A DNA stretch of 64,000 nt from Flavobacteriaceae bacterium CG2_30_31_66 (GCA_001873065.1 MNYM01000049.1:1-64000), one strand, 5' to 3'. Numbered from the stretch's first letter, positions 17,652-26,783 are shown. Notes: generated by a model not told the origin, from the sequence alone. Translations and numbers: made by a program.

Positions 17652-17984
17652 ATGAAACTTAAATATTTTTATTTATTATTGGCTATTTTGGGTGTGATTT
17701 ACACTTGGTATTTCAATATTCAATATTTTCAAAGTGTTGAAAATGCTACTTTTACAAGTTTTATGAATGATGCACAAATCAATTTTGCAGGAAAATCTTT
17801 TGGTGCAGATTTAACTGTAGTTGTCTTTACTTTTTTTGTTTTTTTAGTTACAGAATCTTTGCGCTTGAAAATTAAGTTTTGGTGGGTGTTTATTCCCTTT
17901 ACATTCTTAGTTGCGGTTGCATTTACTTTTCCACTTTTTTTATATTTCAGACAGCTAAAATTGGAGGAATTAAAAGAAATTTGA
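17652..17984 (+). CDS. DUF2834 membrane protein
   Basis: 110 aa with three hydrophobic segments (about residues 3-20, 49-70 and 75-97). The pattern LLAILGVIYTWYFNIQYF and WWVFIPFTFLVAVAFTFPLFLYFR matches the DUF2834 family, of unknown function. The ATG at 17652 lies directly behind the parC stop; upstream in-frame ATGs fall inside parC and would add a non-hydrophobic start. Probably co-transcribed with parC. Confidence 0.75.
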   Translation: MKLKYFYLLLAILGVIYTWYFNIQYFQSVENATFTSFMNDAQINFAGKSFGADLTVVVFTFFVFLVTESLRLKIKFWWVFIPFTFLVAVAFTFPLFLYFRQLKLEELKEI

Positions 17985-17993
17985 TATTTCAAC

Positions 17994-18016
17994 CAAAAAA
18001 AGTTGCAATTTGCAAC
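17994..18016 (-). terminator. Probable terminator after the small secreted protein gene
   Basis: gttgcaa (18002-18008) faces ttgcaac (18010-18016). On the minus strand the hairpin is followed by a run of seven T. The arms are short and almost touch, so the real loop would be formed by opening one or two pairs. It lies between convergent genes. Confidence 0.45.
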
Positions 18017-18028
18017 CCTTTTAGATTA

Positions 18029-18319
18029 TTATTTTTGCCAAGGATAATAATTTTTTCTTTCTGGTCCTTGCAAATCATGCATTTTTCTATTTCCAATGGT
18101 AACTTTTAAATCCGAAGTTACTACTCGATTCCAGGGTCTTAAATTTTTTAGTTCTAGAGATCTTAATTCAGGGTTTACAATACCTTTAACGTTCAAAACG
18201 GTAACCTTTTTTTTCCTATCCCATACGTTTATGTTTTTAGCCTTTGGTCCAGCTAATGGTTGCTGAGCAAAGACACTTCCAACGAAAAACATCAAACAAA
18301 TAATTCCTAATTTTTTCAT
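18029..18319 (-). CDS. Small secreted hypothetical protein
   Basis: 96 aa. An obvious signal peptide (residues 1-18, ending GSVFAQ) precedes a 78-residue basic mature part with no family I recognise. It contains PLAGPKAKNINVWDRKK, a stretch VNPELRSLELKNLRPWNR, and ends GPERKNYYPWQK. No lipobox or membrane anchor. It stands alone with a clear ATG, so I take it as a real gene, probably of narrow taxonomic range. Confidence 0.6.
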   Translation of the reverse strand: MKKLGIICLMFFVGSVFAQQPLAGPKAKNINVWDRKKKVTVLNVKGIVNPELRSLELKNLRPWNRVVTSDLKVTIGNRKMHDLQGPERKNYYPWQK

Positions 18320-18691
18320 AATAATTTGCTTTTGAGTGAACTATTTTATTATTCAAAAATAGAAAACTAAAGAAGTTAATGGTGTTAAAAAAATGCTAAC
18401 ATACTCAAATACTTTTCTACGAATTATGAATTATGTAATAAATGAATCTAATTATACTACTAATTTAATGTTATTCAAAAAAAGCTCGTTTTTGATATGA
18501 ATAATTTTCCAAATCCTTTTATTATTAGTTTTTTTCTAATTTTTCAATTTTGGGCAGTTGCATTGCGCAAAGTTTGAGTTTTCTGACTTTAAGAAAACTT
18601 ATTAAATATGACGATTTTTTGAGTCTTATGCTTTGGAAAACGGTTTCAAAAATGGAAAAAGTAAAAATGCAATTGAAATAAATAACAAATA
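18320..18691. other. Intergenic region, nothing recognised
   Basis: About 370 bp of AT-rich sequence between the small secreted protein gene and the end of the ABC ATPase gene. No convincing ORF (the best is a 26-codon frame near 18498), no hairpin and no repeat was seen. Confidence 0.5.
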
Positions 18692-19471
18692 TTACTTCAT
18701 CACAAATTGTTGCAAATTTTTGTCAAAATGAATCATTTCATCAGGAAATAACTTATCAAATTCACTTTTTTCAATCAACTGTTGTGGAGTGCCTTTATAA
18801 ATTTTTTTTTCAATCATCAAGGCTATTTCATCCGAAAATTTGATTGCCAAGTTTACTTCATGCGTAGAAATCAGTATAGTTTTTGAAGTTTCTGTTACTA
18901 ATTTTTTCAAAACCTTGAATATTTTCAGGGTGTGATGCAAGTCTAAATGTGCTGTTGGTTCGTCTAAAATAATCAAAGGAGTGTCTTGTGCCAAAGCTCT
19001 TGCTATAAAAACACGCTGCAACTGACCATCACTCAATTCATAAAATCGATGGTTTTTTAAATGCGCAGTTTCAGTGAGTTCCATGGCTTTCTCAATGTTG
19101 AGAATATCTTCTTCCAAAAGCGTATCTACCCAATTTGTATAAGGCTGTCTGCCAAGTGCAATCAATTCAAAAACAGTAAGTTGACTTTCTGGTAATCGTT
19201 CTGTGAGTACCAAACTAACTAATGTTGCCAAACTTTTACTGCTATACGTTTCTAGTGGTTTTTCATTGATGAAAATAGTGCCTTTTAATGGTTTTTGAAC
19301 TTGAGAAAGTGTTCGCAAAAAGGTAGATTTTCCAATCCCATTTTTGCCTAATAAGGTTACAAAAGTTCCTTTTTGAAGGTGAAATTGGATGTTTTCGCAA
19401 ACTACAGTACGTGTTTTTTTGGAAGTATAACCAATACTTAAGTTTTCGGTATGTAAAATGCTGTTTTTCAT
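18692..19471 (-). CDS. ABC transporter ATP-binding protein (FecE/BtuD type)
   Basis: 259 aa. It powers an importer of iron chelates, haem or cobalamin. Walker A is LLGKNGIGKSTFLR, the signature is LSDGQLQRVFIARALAQD, Walker B is PLIILDEPTAHLD, and the switch histidine is in ISTHEVNLA. I start at the ATG of MKNSILHTENLSIGY (19471); a longer frame would read back into the permease gene. The gap to the permease stop is 2 nt, so the two genes form an operon. No substrate-binding protein is encoded nearby. Confidence 0.9.
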   Translation of the reverse strand: MKNSILHTENLSIGYTSKKTRTVVCENIQFHLQKGTFVTLLGKNGIGKSTFLRTLSQVQKPLKGTIFINEKPLETYSSKSLATLVSLVLTERLPESQLTVFELIALGRQPYTNWVDTLLEEDILNIEKAMELTETAHLKNHRFYELSDGQLQRVFIARALAQDTPLIILDEPTAHLDLHHTLKIFKVLKKLVTETSKTILISTHEVNLAIKFSDEIALMIEKKIYKGTPQQLIEKSEFDKLFPDEMIHFDKNLQQFVMK

Positions 19472-19473
19472 TA

Positions 19474-20502
19474 TTATACAAATAATTTCTTTTTTCTGAC
19501 CAACAACCAAATGACAACTGGCGCTCCAAAAAGTGCTGTAATTGCATTGATAGGAAGCGTGAATTCGCTTGTAGGAAGTTGAGCGATGATATCGCAAATC
19601 AACAGAATAATTGCTCCTAATAACAAGGTTGCAGGAACTAAAACTTTATGATTGGAAGTCGTAAAAAACATGCGAGCAACATGAGGAACTGCCAAACCAA
19701 CAAATGCAATTGGTCCTGAAAAAGCGGTGATAACTCCTGTTAAAATACTTGTAATTACCAAAATCGTATTTCTAGTTTTTTGAAGATGAATGCCCAAACT
19801 TTTTGCATAGTTTTCGCCCAACAATAAACTGTTCAAAGGTTTTATTATTGGAATAATGCCAATTATTCCTACAAAATAAAACACTGCAAAAATGAATAAT
19901 TCTTGCCAACTTAGATTTCCCAAACTTCCAAAACTCCAAAAAACATATTGCTGAATCTGAGAGGCTTCACTAAAATACGCAAGTACACTGATAATAGCTG
20001 CTGTAAAACTGCCAAACATCAATCCAATAATTAAAATAGACATGGTATTTCGAACGTTATTGGCTGCAATAATCACTGCTGACAACACTAAAAAAGCACC
20101 CAAACTTGCTGCAATTGGCAAACTCCAATGTGTAAAAGAAGATGAAACTAAAAATCCTCCAAATAAACTAGAACCTAATAATAAAAAAGCAATACCTAAA
20201 CTTGCGCCCGAAGAAATGCCCAATACAAAAGGGCCAGCCAAAGGATTTCGAAACAAGGTTTGCATCAACAAACCACTTACTGAAAGTCCTGAGCCAACCA
20301 TCACAGCAGTAATTGCTTTCGGAATTCGGAAATTCAACACAATGATTTCCCAACTTTCTTTACTCGCATTTTCGCCCATCAAAACAGCCATAATATCCTG
20401 AATTGGAATCATTACAGAGCCCAAACTGATGTTCACAAAAAACAAAACAATCAGTAAAACTGAAAGGATTAAAAAATGTTTTTTGTAACTTGTTTTGTTC
20501 AT
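19474..20502 (-). CDS. FecCD family iron-chelate/B12 ABC permease
   Basis: 342 aa with about ten hydrophobic segments. Family landmarks: LNFRIPKAITAVMVGSGLSVSG, LMQTLFRNPLAGPFVLGISS, LLLGENYAKSLGI, and AFSGPIAFVGLAVPHVARM. It is the inner-membrane channel that works with the ATPase encoded directly downstream. Substrate not determinable; no TonB receptor or binding protein adjoins. rdgB lies upstream with 43 nt between, so it may belong to the same transcript. Confidence 0.9.
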   Translation of the reverse strand: MNKTSYKKHFLILSVLLIVLFFVNISLGSVMIPIQDIMAVLMGENASKESWEIIVLNFRIPKAITAVMVGSGLSVSGLLMQTLFRNPLAGPFVLGISSGASLGIAFLLLGSSLFGGFLVSSSFTHWSLPIAASLGAFLVLSAVIIAANNVRNTMSILIIGLMFGSFTAAIISVLAYFSEASQIQQYVFWSFGSLGNLSWQELFIFAVFYFVGIIGIIPIIKPLNSLLLGENYAKSLGIHLQKTRNTILVITSILTGVITAFSGPIAFVGLAVPHVARMFFTTSNHKVLVPATLLLGAIILLICDIIAQLPTSEFTLPINAITALFGAPVVIWLLVRKKKLFV

Positions 20503-20545
20503 TTTAAAAGTTCAATACTATTCAAATTTTTTAATGATTACTTTT

Positions 20546-21127
20546 TTATGCTACATAATCCCTTAAAAAAGCAACTAATTTTTCAATCGCCAAACCTCTA
20601 TGTGAAATCCGATTTTTGTCTTCTGAACTCATTTCAGCAAAGGATTTTTCAAATCCATTTGGTTGAAAAATGGGATCATATCCAAAACCTTTGTTTCCTT
20701 GTGGTTGCATCAAAATTGTTCCTTTGCAAATGCCTTCAAAATAATATTGATTTCCATCCAAATTCAAACAAATCACAGTTCTGAATTGTGCATTTCTGTC
20801 AGTAAAACTAGCCATTTCGTACAATAATTTTTCCATATTTTTTTCAGCATTTGTTGGCTCACCAGCAAAACGTGCAGAATAAACGCCAGGTTTTCCATCA
20901 AGTGCAGCTACTTCCAAACCAGTATCATCAGCAAAACAATTGAGTTGATAATTATCGGTAATATAATTGGCTTTTAAAATGGCATTTCCTTGCAATGTAG
21001 TTTCAGTTTCGTCAATTTCTTCCTCACAATTGATGTCTTTTAAAGAAACCAATGTTATCGAATTTGGTAGCATTTCCTGAACTTCTTTCAGTTTGTTGAT
21101 ATTATTGGTAGCAAAAACCAGTTTCAT
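20546..21127 (-). CDS. rdgB: Non-canonical purine NTP pyrophosphatase (RdgB/HAM1)
   Basis: 193 aa. Hydrolyses dITP, ITP and XTP to monophosphates, keeping deaminated purines out of DNA and RNA. Motifs: KLVFATNNINKLKEVQEML at the N-terminus, FADDTGLEVAALDGKPGVYSARFAGE with the catalytic aspartates, and GFGYDPIFQPNG and KNRISHRGLA near the C-terminus. Full length, ATG start. Confidence 0.95.
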   Translation of the reverse strand: MKLVFATNNINKLKEVQEMLPNSITLVSLKDINCEEEIDETETTLQGNAILKANYITDNYQLNCFADDTGLEVAALDGKPGVYSARFAGEPTNAEKNMEKLLYEMASFTDRNAQFRTVICLNLDGNQYYFEGICKGTILMQPQGNKGFGYDPIFQPNGFEKSFAEMSSEDKNRISHRGLAIEKLVAFLRDYVA

Positions 21128-21185
21128 GAATTCTTTTTTTTAAAAAAGCAAAACTAATCAAAATTTTAAGGGTTTTTGTAGTTTG

Positions 21186-21299
21186 TGTTGTTTGAAATGT
21201 TTCTGTTGTTTGAAATGTTTCTGTTGTTTCTATTGTTACATTGATACATTGTTACATTGTTTCTATTGTTACATTGTTAAATTGATACATTGTTACATT
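21186..21299 (+). repeat. Intergenic low-complexity repeat cluster
   Basis: Two exact 18-bp copies of tgttgtttgaaatgtttc (21186-21203, 21204-21221) run into mixed copies of tattgttacattg and gatacattgttacatt. A 14-mer (21217-21230) and a 12-mer (21235-21246) recur in reverse complement at 22749-22762 and 22717-22728, on the other side of rlmH and nadC. Confidence 0.8.
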
Positions 21300-21302
21300 A
21301 AT

Positions 21303-21776
21303 TCACTGATGATGATATGGCTCATTTTTCAAAATAGTAAAAGCTCTATACAATTGTTCTATCACAAAAACACGAATCATTTGATGCGAAAATGTCATTT
21401 TTGATAGCGAAATTTTGCCTAGCGATTTTGCATATACAGCCTCAGAAAATCCATATGGACCACCAATTACTAAAACGAATTGTTTGACGCCTGCATTCAT
21501 TTTTTTCTGTAAATAGGATGAAAATTCTAAAGAGCTAAATTGATTGCCGTTTTCATCCAACAATAGCAATTCGTCTGTTGGTTGCAATTTGCTGAGAATC
21601 AGTTCGCCTTCTTTTTCTTTTTGTTGTGATTCGCTTAAATTCTTGGCATTTTTGATATCAGGAATCATTTCAAATTCAAATTTGATGTAATGTTTTAAGC
21701 GTTGTTGGTATTCATCCATCAGCAATTGCAGTGGTTTACTGTCTGTTTTTCCGATGGCAAGCAGTTTGATTTTCAT
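21303..21776 (-). CDS. rlmH: 23S rRNA (pseudouridine-1915-N3)-methyltransferase
   Basis: 157 aa SPOUT methyltransferase acting on the intact ribosome. Landmarks: MKIKLLAIGKTDSKPL, the SAM-binding knot FVLVIGGPYGFSEAV, and the C-terminal ISLSKMTFSHQMIRVFVIEQLYRAF. Full length. Divergent from nadC. Confidence 0.95.
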   Translation of the reverse strand: MKIKLLAIGKTDSKPLQLLMDEYQQRLKHYIKFEFEMIPDIKNAKNLSESQQKEKEGELILSKLQPTDELLLLDENGNQFSSLEFSSYLQKKMNAGVKQFVLVIGGPYGFSEAVYAKSLGKISLSKMTFSHQMIRVFVIEQLYRAFTILKNEPYHHQ

Positions 21777-21837
21777 ACCTCAAAATTACAAATTATGACA
21801 ATTGAATTTGTATTTTTACCACAATTAATAAAAAAAC

Positions 21838-22698
21838 ATGATTTCAAAAGCACAATTTGAAAAGGAAATACAACTGATTATCGAAAATGCCATCAGAGAA
21901 GATGTTGGTGATGGCGATCACAGTTCGCTTTCTTGCATTCCAAAAGAAGCGAAAGGGAAAGCAAAATTGTTGGTAAAAGACCAAGGAATTATTGCAGGAG
22001 TGGCATTTGCAAAACAAGTTTTTGAATATGTTGATGCCAATTTAAAAGTAGAAACCTTCATCAATGATGGTGAAAAAGTAGCTTTTGGCGATGTTGTTTT
22101 TCATGTTTCAGGAAGTTCGCAATCCATCTTAAAATCGGAACGTTTGGTGCTGAATGCCATGCAACGAATGAGCGCTATTGCTACAAAAACAGCTTCGTTT
22201 GTGGAATTATTGAAAGGCACAAAAACCAAAATTTTAGATACCAGAAAAACCACTCCAGGTATTAGAGCCTTAGAAAAATGGGCTGTAAAAATTGGAGGAG
22301 GAGAAAATCACCGTTTTGCGTTGTATGACATGATTATGATTAAAGACAATCACATTGATTTTGCTGGCGGAATTTCAGCAGCAATTAGCAAAACAAAAGC
22401 CTATTTAAAAGCAAAAAATCTCGATTTGAAAATTATTGTGGAAGCTAGAAATTTGGATGAAATTTCAGAAATTCTTCAAAATGAAGGTATTTATAGAATC
22501 TTAATTGATAATTTTTCTTTTGAAGATACCAAAAAAGCAGTCGATTTGATTAGCAACAAATGTTTGACAGAATCTTCTGGAGGCATCAACGAAAATACTA
22601 TTAGAAAATATGCAGCATGTGGTGTGGATTATATTTCATCAGGCGCTTTAACACATTCTGTGTATAATATGGATTTGAGTTTGAAAGCTATGGATTGA
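21838..22698 (+). CDS. nadC: Nicotinate-nucleotide pyrophosphorylase (carboxylating)
   Basis: 286 aa. Converts quinolinate and PRPP to nicotinate mononucleotide in de novo NAD synthesis. Motifs: REDVGDGDHSS near the N-terminus, RMSAIATKT, ILDTRKTTPGIRALEKWAV with phosphoribosyl-binding residues, KDNHIDFAGG, and EARNLDEI. ATG start. A repeat-rich spacer separates it from the following BrkB-like gene. Confidence 0.95.
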   Translation: MISKAQFEKEIQLIIENAIREDVGDGDHSSLSCIPKEAKGKAKLLVKDQGIIAGVAFAKQVFEYVDANLKVETFINDGEKVAFGDVVFHVSGSSQSILKSERLVLNAMQRMSAIATKTASFVELLKGTKTKILDTRKTTPGIRALEKWAVKIGGGENHRFALYDMIMIKDNHIDFAGGISAAISKTKAYLKAKNLDLKIIVEARNLDEISEILQNEGIYRILIDNFSFEDTKKAVDLISNKCLTESSGGINENTIRKYAACGVDYISSGALTHSVYNMDLSLKAMD

Positions 22699-22783
22699 TG
22701 TATCAATGTAGCTATGTATCAATGTAACAATTTACTAATCTAACAACAGAAACAACAGAAACCCTCAAACAACTGAAACAAAA
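22698..22783 (+). repeat. Intergenic repeat cluster after nadC
   Basis: atgtatcaatgta occurs at 22698-22710 and 22714-22726, followed by acaacagaaacaacagaaac. Words from this cluster are reverse complements of words in the cluster at 21186-21299, so the rlmH-nadC pair is flanked by inverted copies. Confidence 0.7.
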
Positions 22784-22785
22784 AA

Positions 22786-23733
22786 ATGTCCAAAGAAGTA
22801 GAAGCGCAATTACAAAAAATACCCATCATTAATTGGTTGATGAAATTTGGAAAGAAAATCAAAATTCCGGGTTTGGAAGGCATGTCTTTATATGACGTGC
22901 TTGAATTGTATGTCATTGGCATCATCAAAGGAGCATTAACGTCAAGAGCAGGAGGTATTGCTTTTAGTTTTTTTATGGCGATTTTTCCGTTTTTTCTATT
23001 TATTTTAACGCTCATTTCCTACATTCCTATTGATGGTTTTCAAGAGGAATTATTTACTTTTATTAGGGGTGTATTGCCACCAAAAACCTTTGAAGCAGTT
23101 CGAGTTGTTTTGGGCGATATTATCAACAATCAGTATGGAGGTTTGTTGTCTTTCGGATTTATTTTGTCAATTTTTTTAATGACAAATGGCGTAAATGCTA
23201 TTTTTGGAGGCTTTGAATATTCCTATCATGTTAAGGAATTTCGAAACGTTTTTAGAGCCTATTTTGTGTCGTTAGGCGTTTCATTGGTATTGTCATTTTT
23301 TTTGATAATCACAGTCACCTTAACCATTGTATATCAAGTAGCTATTTCAAAAATAAATGATAGAGGTTGGTTAAATACGGATGATTTAAACCTGTTTTTA
23401 ATCGGTAAAAATATCTTGTTTTTAATCATGATTTTCACCATTGTTTCGCTGCTTTTTCGATATGGAACTAAGCAAGGAAAAGACGTAAAATTCTTTTCAG
23501 CAGGCGCTATTTTGACAACAGTTGTTTCGCTATTTACCTTTTATTTATTCGGAATTTATGTTGAGAAATTTGCGCAATACAATCAGTTGTATGGCTCAAT
23601 TGGAACGCTTTTAATTTTGATGTTATTCGTTTGGTTAAATGCCATTATTCTCTTGTTAGGTTTTGAATTGAATGCTTCTTTGTATTCACTAAAATGGAGA
23701 AATAAAACTCAAAAACGACTTGAAAATAGCTAG
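22786..23733 (+). CDS. YihY/BrkB family inner-membrane protein
   Basis: 315 aa with six hydrophobic segments between about residues 60 and 300. Family patterns: LTSRAGGIAFSFFMAIFPFFLF, FILSIFLMTNGVNAIFGGFE, and the last segment LLILMLFVWLNAIILLLGFELNA. The family was once called ribonuclease BN by mistake; its true role is not settled, with transport or envelope functions proposed. Confidence 0.88.
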   Translation: MSKEVEAQLQKIPIINWLMKFGKKIKIPGLEGMSLYDVLELYVIGIIKGALTSRAGGIAFSFFMAIFPFFLFILTLISYIPIDGFQEELFTFIRGVLPPKTFEAVRVVLGDIINNQYGGLLSFGFILSIFLMTNGVNAIFGGFEYSYHVKEFRNVFRAYFVSLGVSLVLSFFLIITVTLTIVYQVAISKINDRGWLNTDDLNLFLIGKNILFLIMIFTIVSLLFRYGTKQGKDVKFFSAGAILTTVVSLFTFYLFGIYVEKFAQYNQLYGSIGTLLILMLFVWLNAIILLLGFELNASLYSLKWRNKTQKRLENS

Positions 23734-23762
23734 GTTTTATCGATATTTGCGACTTGATTAGG

Positions 23763-23808
23763 AATTAGGAATTACGAATTATCAAGTATAAATTCGTAAT
23801 TCCTAATT
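23763..23808. repeat. 18-bp perfect inverted repeat
   Basis: aattaggaattacgaatt (23763-23780) pairs perfectly with 23791-23808, with a 10-nt loop. No T-run follows, so it is not a classic terminator for the gene before it; it may be a small dispersed palindrome. Confidence 0.8.
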
Positions 23809-23828
23809 AAAAATTTGTAATTAATTAT

Positions 23829-25196
23829 ATGAAACCAAGCATTCCAAAAGGAACTAGAGATTTTTCACCAACAGAAGTTGCTAACAGAACTTATATCATC
23901 AATACCATAAAAACCACTTTTGAAAACTTCGGATTTCAGCCAATTGAAACACCTAGTTTTGAAAATTCGGAAACCTTGATGGGAAAATATGGTGAAGAAG
24001 GTGATCGTTTGATTTTTAAGATTTTGAATTCTGGGGATTATTTGGAGAAAGTAACTGAGCAATTTTTGGCGGATAAAAATAGTTTAAAACTCACTCCTCA
24101 AATCTCCGAAAAAGCTTTGCGTTACGACCTCACTGTCCCTTTTGCAAGATATGTTGTGCAACACCAAAATGACATTACATTTCCATTTAAACGCTATCAA
24201 ATTCAGCCAGTTTGGCGCGCAGATCGTCCTCAAAAAGGGCGTTTTAGAGAATTTTATCAGTGTGATGCTGATGTGGTTGGAAGCGATTCTTTGTGGCAAG
24301 AAATTGATTTTATAAAGTTGTATGACACCGTTTTTTCAAACTTAGGTTTGAAAGGAACTACCATCAAAATCAACAATCGCAAAATCCTTTCTGGAATTGT
24401 AGAAGTGATTGGGGCATCAGACAAATTGATTGATTTTACAGTGGCTTTGGATAAACTAGATAAAATTGGCAAAGAAGGGGTTGAAAATGAAATGATTTCT
24501 AAAGGAATTTCTAAAGAAGCCATCGCAAAAGTGCAACCTTTGTTTGATTTTTCTGGCAATAATTTGAATAAACTAACATCCTTAGAAAACCTTTTAATCA
24601 CTTCTGAAGAAGGAAAAAAAGGTGTTTCAGAATTGCGTTTTATTATTGAAAACATACAGCAATTAGGGTTACAATCTGCTGATTTAGAGATTGATGTTAC
24701 CTTAGCAAGAGGTCTCAATTATTATACAGGTGCCATTTTTGAGGTTGCTGCTCCCAAATCCGTAAGCATGGGTTCTATTGGTGGTGGTGGAAGATATGAT
24801 GATTTGACAGGAATTTTTGGATTGAAAGATGTTTCTGGAGTGGGAATTTCCTTTGGATTGGATCGAATTTATTTGGTTTTAGAAGAACTACAGTTGTTCG
24901 AAAAAGTGGCTTTGCCAAAACCAACAGTGTTGTTTTTAAATTTTGGTGACCAAGAAGCATTGTTTTGCATGAAAGCCATTGCTGAATTGAGAAAAGATGG
25001 AATCAAATCAGAATTGTATCCTGAAGCTACAAAACTAAAAAAACAACTGAATTATGCTGACAAACGCGAAATTCCGTTTGTGGTCATTGTTGGTTCTCAA
25101 GAAGTAGAAAAGCAAGTTTTTACATTAAAAAACATGATTTCAGGCGAACAAACAAGTTGTTCTTTATCTACATTATTTGGTGTAGTAAATAAATAA
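23829..25196 (+). CDS. hisS: Histidyl-tRNA synthetase
   Basis: 455 aa class II aminoacyl-tRNA synthetase. Motif 1 region [10 protein letters not shown]; motif 2 in FRYDLT-type form as [13 protein letters not shown] and [27 protein letters not shown]; histidine-specific [14 protein letters not shown]; motif 3 [13 protein letters not shown]. The C-terminal anticodon-binding domain follows from about residue 365. Full length. folE follows on the same strand with its own likely promoter. Confidence 0.96.
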   Translation: MKPSIPKGTRDFSPTEVANRTYIINTIKTTFENFGFQPIETPSFENSETLMGKYGEEGDRLIFKILNSGDYLEKVTEQFLADKNSLKLTPQISEKALRYDLTVPFARYVVQHQNDITFPFKRYQIQPVWRADRPQKGRFREFYQCDADVVGSDSLWQEIDFIKLYDTVFSNLGLKGTTIKINNRKILSGIVEVIGASDKLIDFTVALDKLDKIGKEGVENEMISKGISKEAIAKVQPLFDFSGNNLNKLTSLENLLITSEEGKKGVSELRFIIENIQQLGLQSADLEIDVTLARGLNYYTGAIFEVAAPKSVSMGSIGGGGRYDDLTGIFGLKDVSGVGISFGLDRIYLVLEELQLFEKVALPKPTVLFLNFGDQEALFCMKAIAELRKDGIKSELYPEATKLKKQLNYADKREIPFVVIVGSQEVEKQVFTLKNMISGEQTSCSLSTLFGVVNK

Positions 25197-25209
25197 AGCC
25201 TTAAATTTG
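25176..25209 (+). promoter_or_regulatory. Candidate promoter of folE
   Basis: tttg (25176-25179) and taaatttg (25202-25209), 22 nt apart, fit the Bacteroidota pattern TTTG ... TAnnTTTG. The upstream element lies in the end of hisS. Transcription would start near 25215. Confidence 0.5.
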
Positions 25210-25251
25210 CATTTTTAATTATACAATTAAATGTTTGAATTGCGAACTAAC

Positions 25252-25920
25252 ATGAACGACGAAATCATCAACGAAATAGGAGAAAATCATATTGGAACTT
25301 CAGCTCAAAACCCTATTAGAGCTGATGCTTTTGAACTTTCTGACCAAGAAAAAATAGATAAAATTCAAGAAAGCGTGAAAGATATCTTACACACTTTGGG
25401 CATGGATTTAACAGACGATAGTATTCAAGGAACTCCAAGAAGAGTTGCCAAAGCCTTCGTTAATGAAATTTTTATGGGTTTAAATCCTAAAAATATGCCA
25501 AAAGCATCCACTTTTGAAAACAATTACAAATATGGAGAAATGTTGGTAGAAAAAAATATTGTGGTGTATTCTACTTGTGAACATCATTTATTACCAATTA
25601 TTGGACGTGCACACGTGGCATATATTTCGAATGGTAGAGTAGTTGGGCTATCGAAAATGAACAGAATCGTTGAATATTATGCCAAAAGACCTCAAGTGCA
25701 AGAACGTTTAACGATGCAAGTTGTGCAAGCCATGCAAGATGCATTAGGCACTCAAGATGTTGCTTGTATAATCGATGCCAAGCATTTGTGTGTTAATTCT
25801 CGAGGAATTAAAGACATCGAAAGTAGTACTGTAACTTCCGAATTTGGGGGGAAATTCAAAGAAAAAGAAACCAAAAGAGATTTTTTAGATTATCTAAAAT
25901 TGGAAACGAAGTTTGAATAA
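25252..25920 (+). CDS. folE: GTP cyclohydrolase I
   Basis: 222 aa from the ATG at 25252. Opens GTP to dihydroneopterin triphosphate, the entry to folate and pterin synthesis. Motifs: GTPRRVAKAF, YSTCEHHLLPIIGRAHVAY with the zinc-binding Cys/His residues, VVGLSKMNRIVEYYAKRPQVQERLT, and the second zinc Cys in AKHLCVNSRGI. An in-frame ATG at 25231 would add seven residues; the predicted promoter allows either. The 25252 start matches family N-termini better. Confidence 0.94.
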   Translation: MNDEIINEIGENHIGTSAQNPIRADAFELSDQEKIDKIQESVKDILHTLGMDLTDDSIQGTPRRVAKAFVNEIFMGLNPKNMPKASTFENNYKYGEMLVEKNIVVYSTCEHHLLPIIGRAHVAYISNGRVVGLSKMNRIVEYYAKRPQVQERLTMQVVQAMQDALGTQDVACIIDAKHLCVNSRGIKDIESSTVTSEFGGKFKEKETKRDFLDYLKLETKFE

Positions 25921-25928
25921 GTTGAGGT

Positions 25929-25981
25929 AGAAGAATTAAGACTAAAGCAGAAGAATTAAGACTAAGGCAGATGACTAAGGC
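25929..25981 (+). repeat. 20-bp tandem repeat before the CrtA-like gene
   Basis: agaagaattaagactaaagc (25929-25948) is repeated with one change at 25949-25968, and a partial third copy follows to 25981. It lies in the spacer between folE and the CrtA-like gene. Confidence 0.85.
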
Positions 25982-26069
25982 AAAAAAGAGAATAGAATAA
26001 AGAGCTAAAACTTTTTAATCCAACATCTTTTGACTATCGAACAACAGCCAAAAACAATTAACCAATTCC

Positions 26070-26783
26070 ATGAGTCAAATAACCACCAGTACTTTTTTTA
26101 AAGTAGAAACATTTTCAAATAAATGGTGGGCATTTACACAAATGCAATTAGGTCATCGCGGTTTGAAAAATGTTGCTGGTCTCACTTTTTATAAGATATT
26201 AGGCTCAGGAGCAAAAAATGGTTTTAGTGCGATTCCGAATTTTGGAACTTATGTTTTATTTTGTATTTGGGATTCTGAAGAATTTGCCAATACTTTTTTC
26301 AAAGAAAATTCATTTTTTAAAAACTACCAAAAACGTAGTAGCGAACATTTTACAGCTTATTTGAATTCTTCTGAAGCTCATGGTTTTTGGGATGGCACTC
26401 AACCTTTTAAAAAAAATGCAATATTATCTAAAGACAAACCAGTGGTTGTCCTTACGAGAGCTCGCATTCGATTCAAAAAACTCTGGTCTTTTTGGAGCAA
26501 AGTAGGAACAGTAAGCCAAAGTTTGGAGGGTTATGATGGGTTGGTTTTGTCTATTGGAGTAGGTGAATGGCCTTTGATTCAGCAAGCCACTATTAGTATT
26601 TGGAAAACCCAAGCAGAAATGATGGATTATGCCTATAAAAATCCAAAACATAGAGAAGTAGTATTATTGACTAGAAAGCTAAACTGGTATAAAGAAGAAT
26701 TATTTGCAAGATTTGTTCCTTTTAAATTTGAGGGAATTTGGGATGGAAAAGATGTAGCAACAACATTTACTAATATCGTTTAA
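26070..26783 (+). CDS. Spheroidene monooxygenase-like (CrtA family) protein
   Basis: 237 aa. CrtA enzymes are haem-dependent oxygenases that add 2-keto or hydroxyl groups to acyclic carotenoids. The sequence shows the family pattern: QMQLGHRGLKNVAGLTFYKILGSG, GTYVLFCIWDSEEFANTFF, RARIRFKKLWSFWSKVG, and WKTQAEMMDYAYKNPKHREVV. It stands alone, about 16 kb from the crt cluster at 43475. Its substrate here is unknown, since the cluster product looks like cyclic zeaxanthin; it may act on another isoprenoid. Confidence 0.75.
   Translation: MSQITTSTFFKVETFSNKWWAFTQMQLGHRGLKNVAGLTFYKILGSGAKNGFSAIPNFGTYVLFCIWDSEEFANTFFKENSFFKNYQKRSSEHFTAYLNSSEAHGFWDGTQPFKKNAILSKDKPVVVLTRARIRFKKLWSFWSKVGTVSQSLEGYDGLVLSIGVGEWPLIQQATISIWKTQAEMMDYAYKNPKHREVVLLTRKLNWYKEELFARFVPFKFEGIWDGKDVATTFTNIV

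Noticed and set aside
18498..18580. 26-codon ORF in the spacer after the small secreted protein gene
   Set aside because: Too short, without promoter or neighbour context to support it.
21186..21299. Regular repeats as a possible CRISPR array
   Set aside because: Units are short, low-complexity and without unique spacers of constant length.
23763..23808. Rho-independent terminator after the BrkB-like gene
   Set aside because: The 18-bp inverted repeat has no following T-run; recorded as a repeat instead.
24257..24718. 153-codon open frame antisense to hisS
   Set aside because: Fully inside hisS on the other strand, with composition of a reverse-complement shadow.
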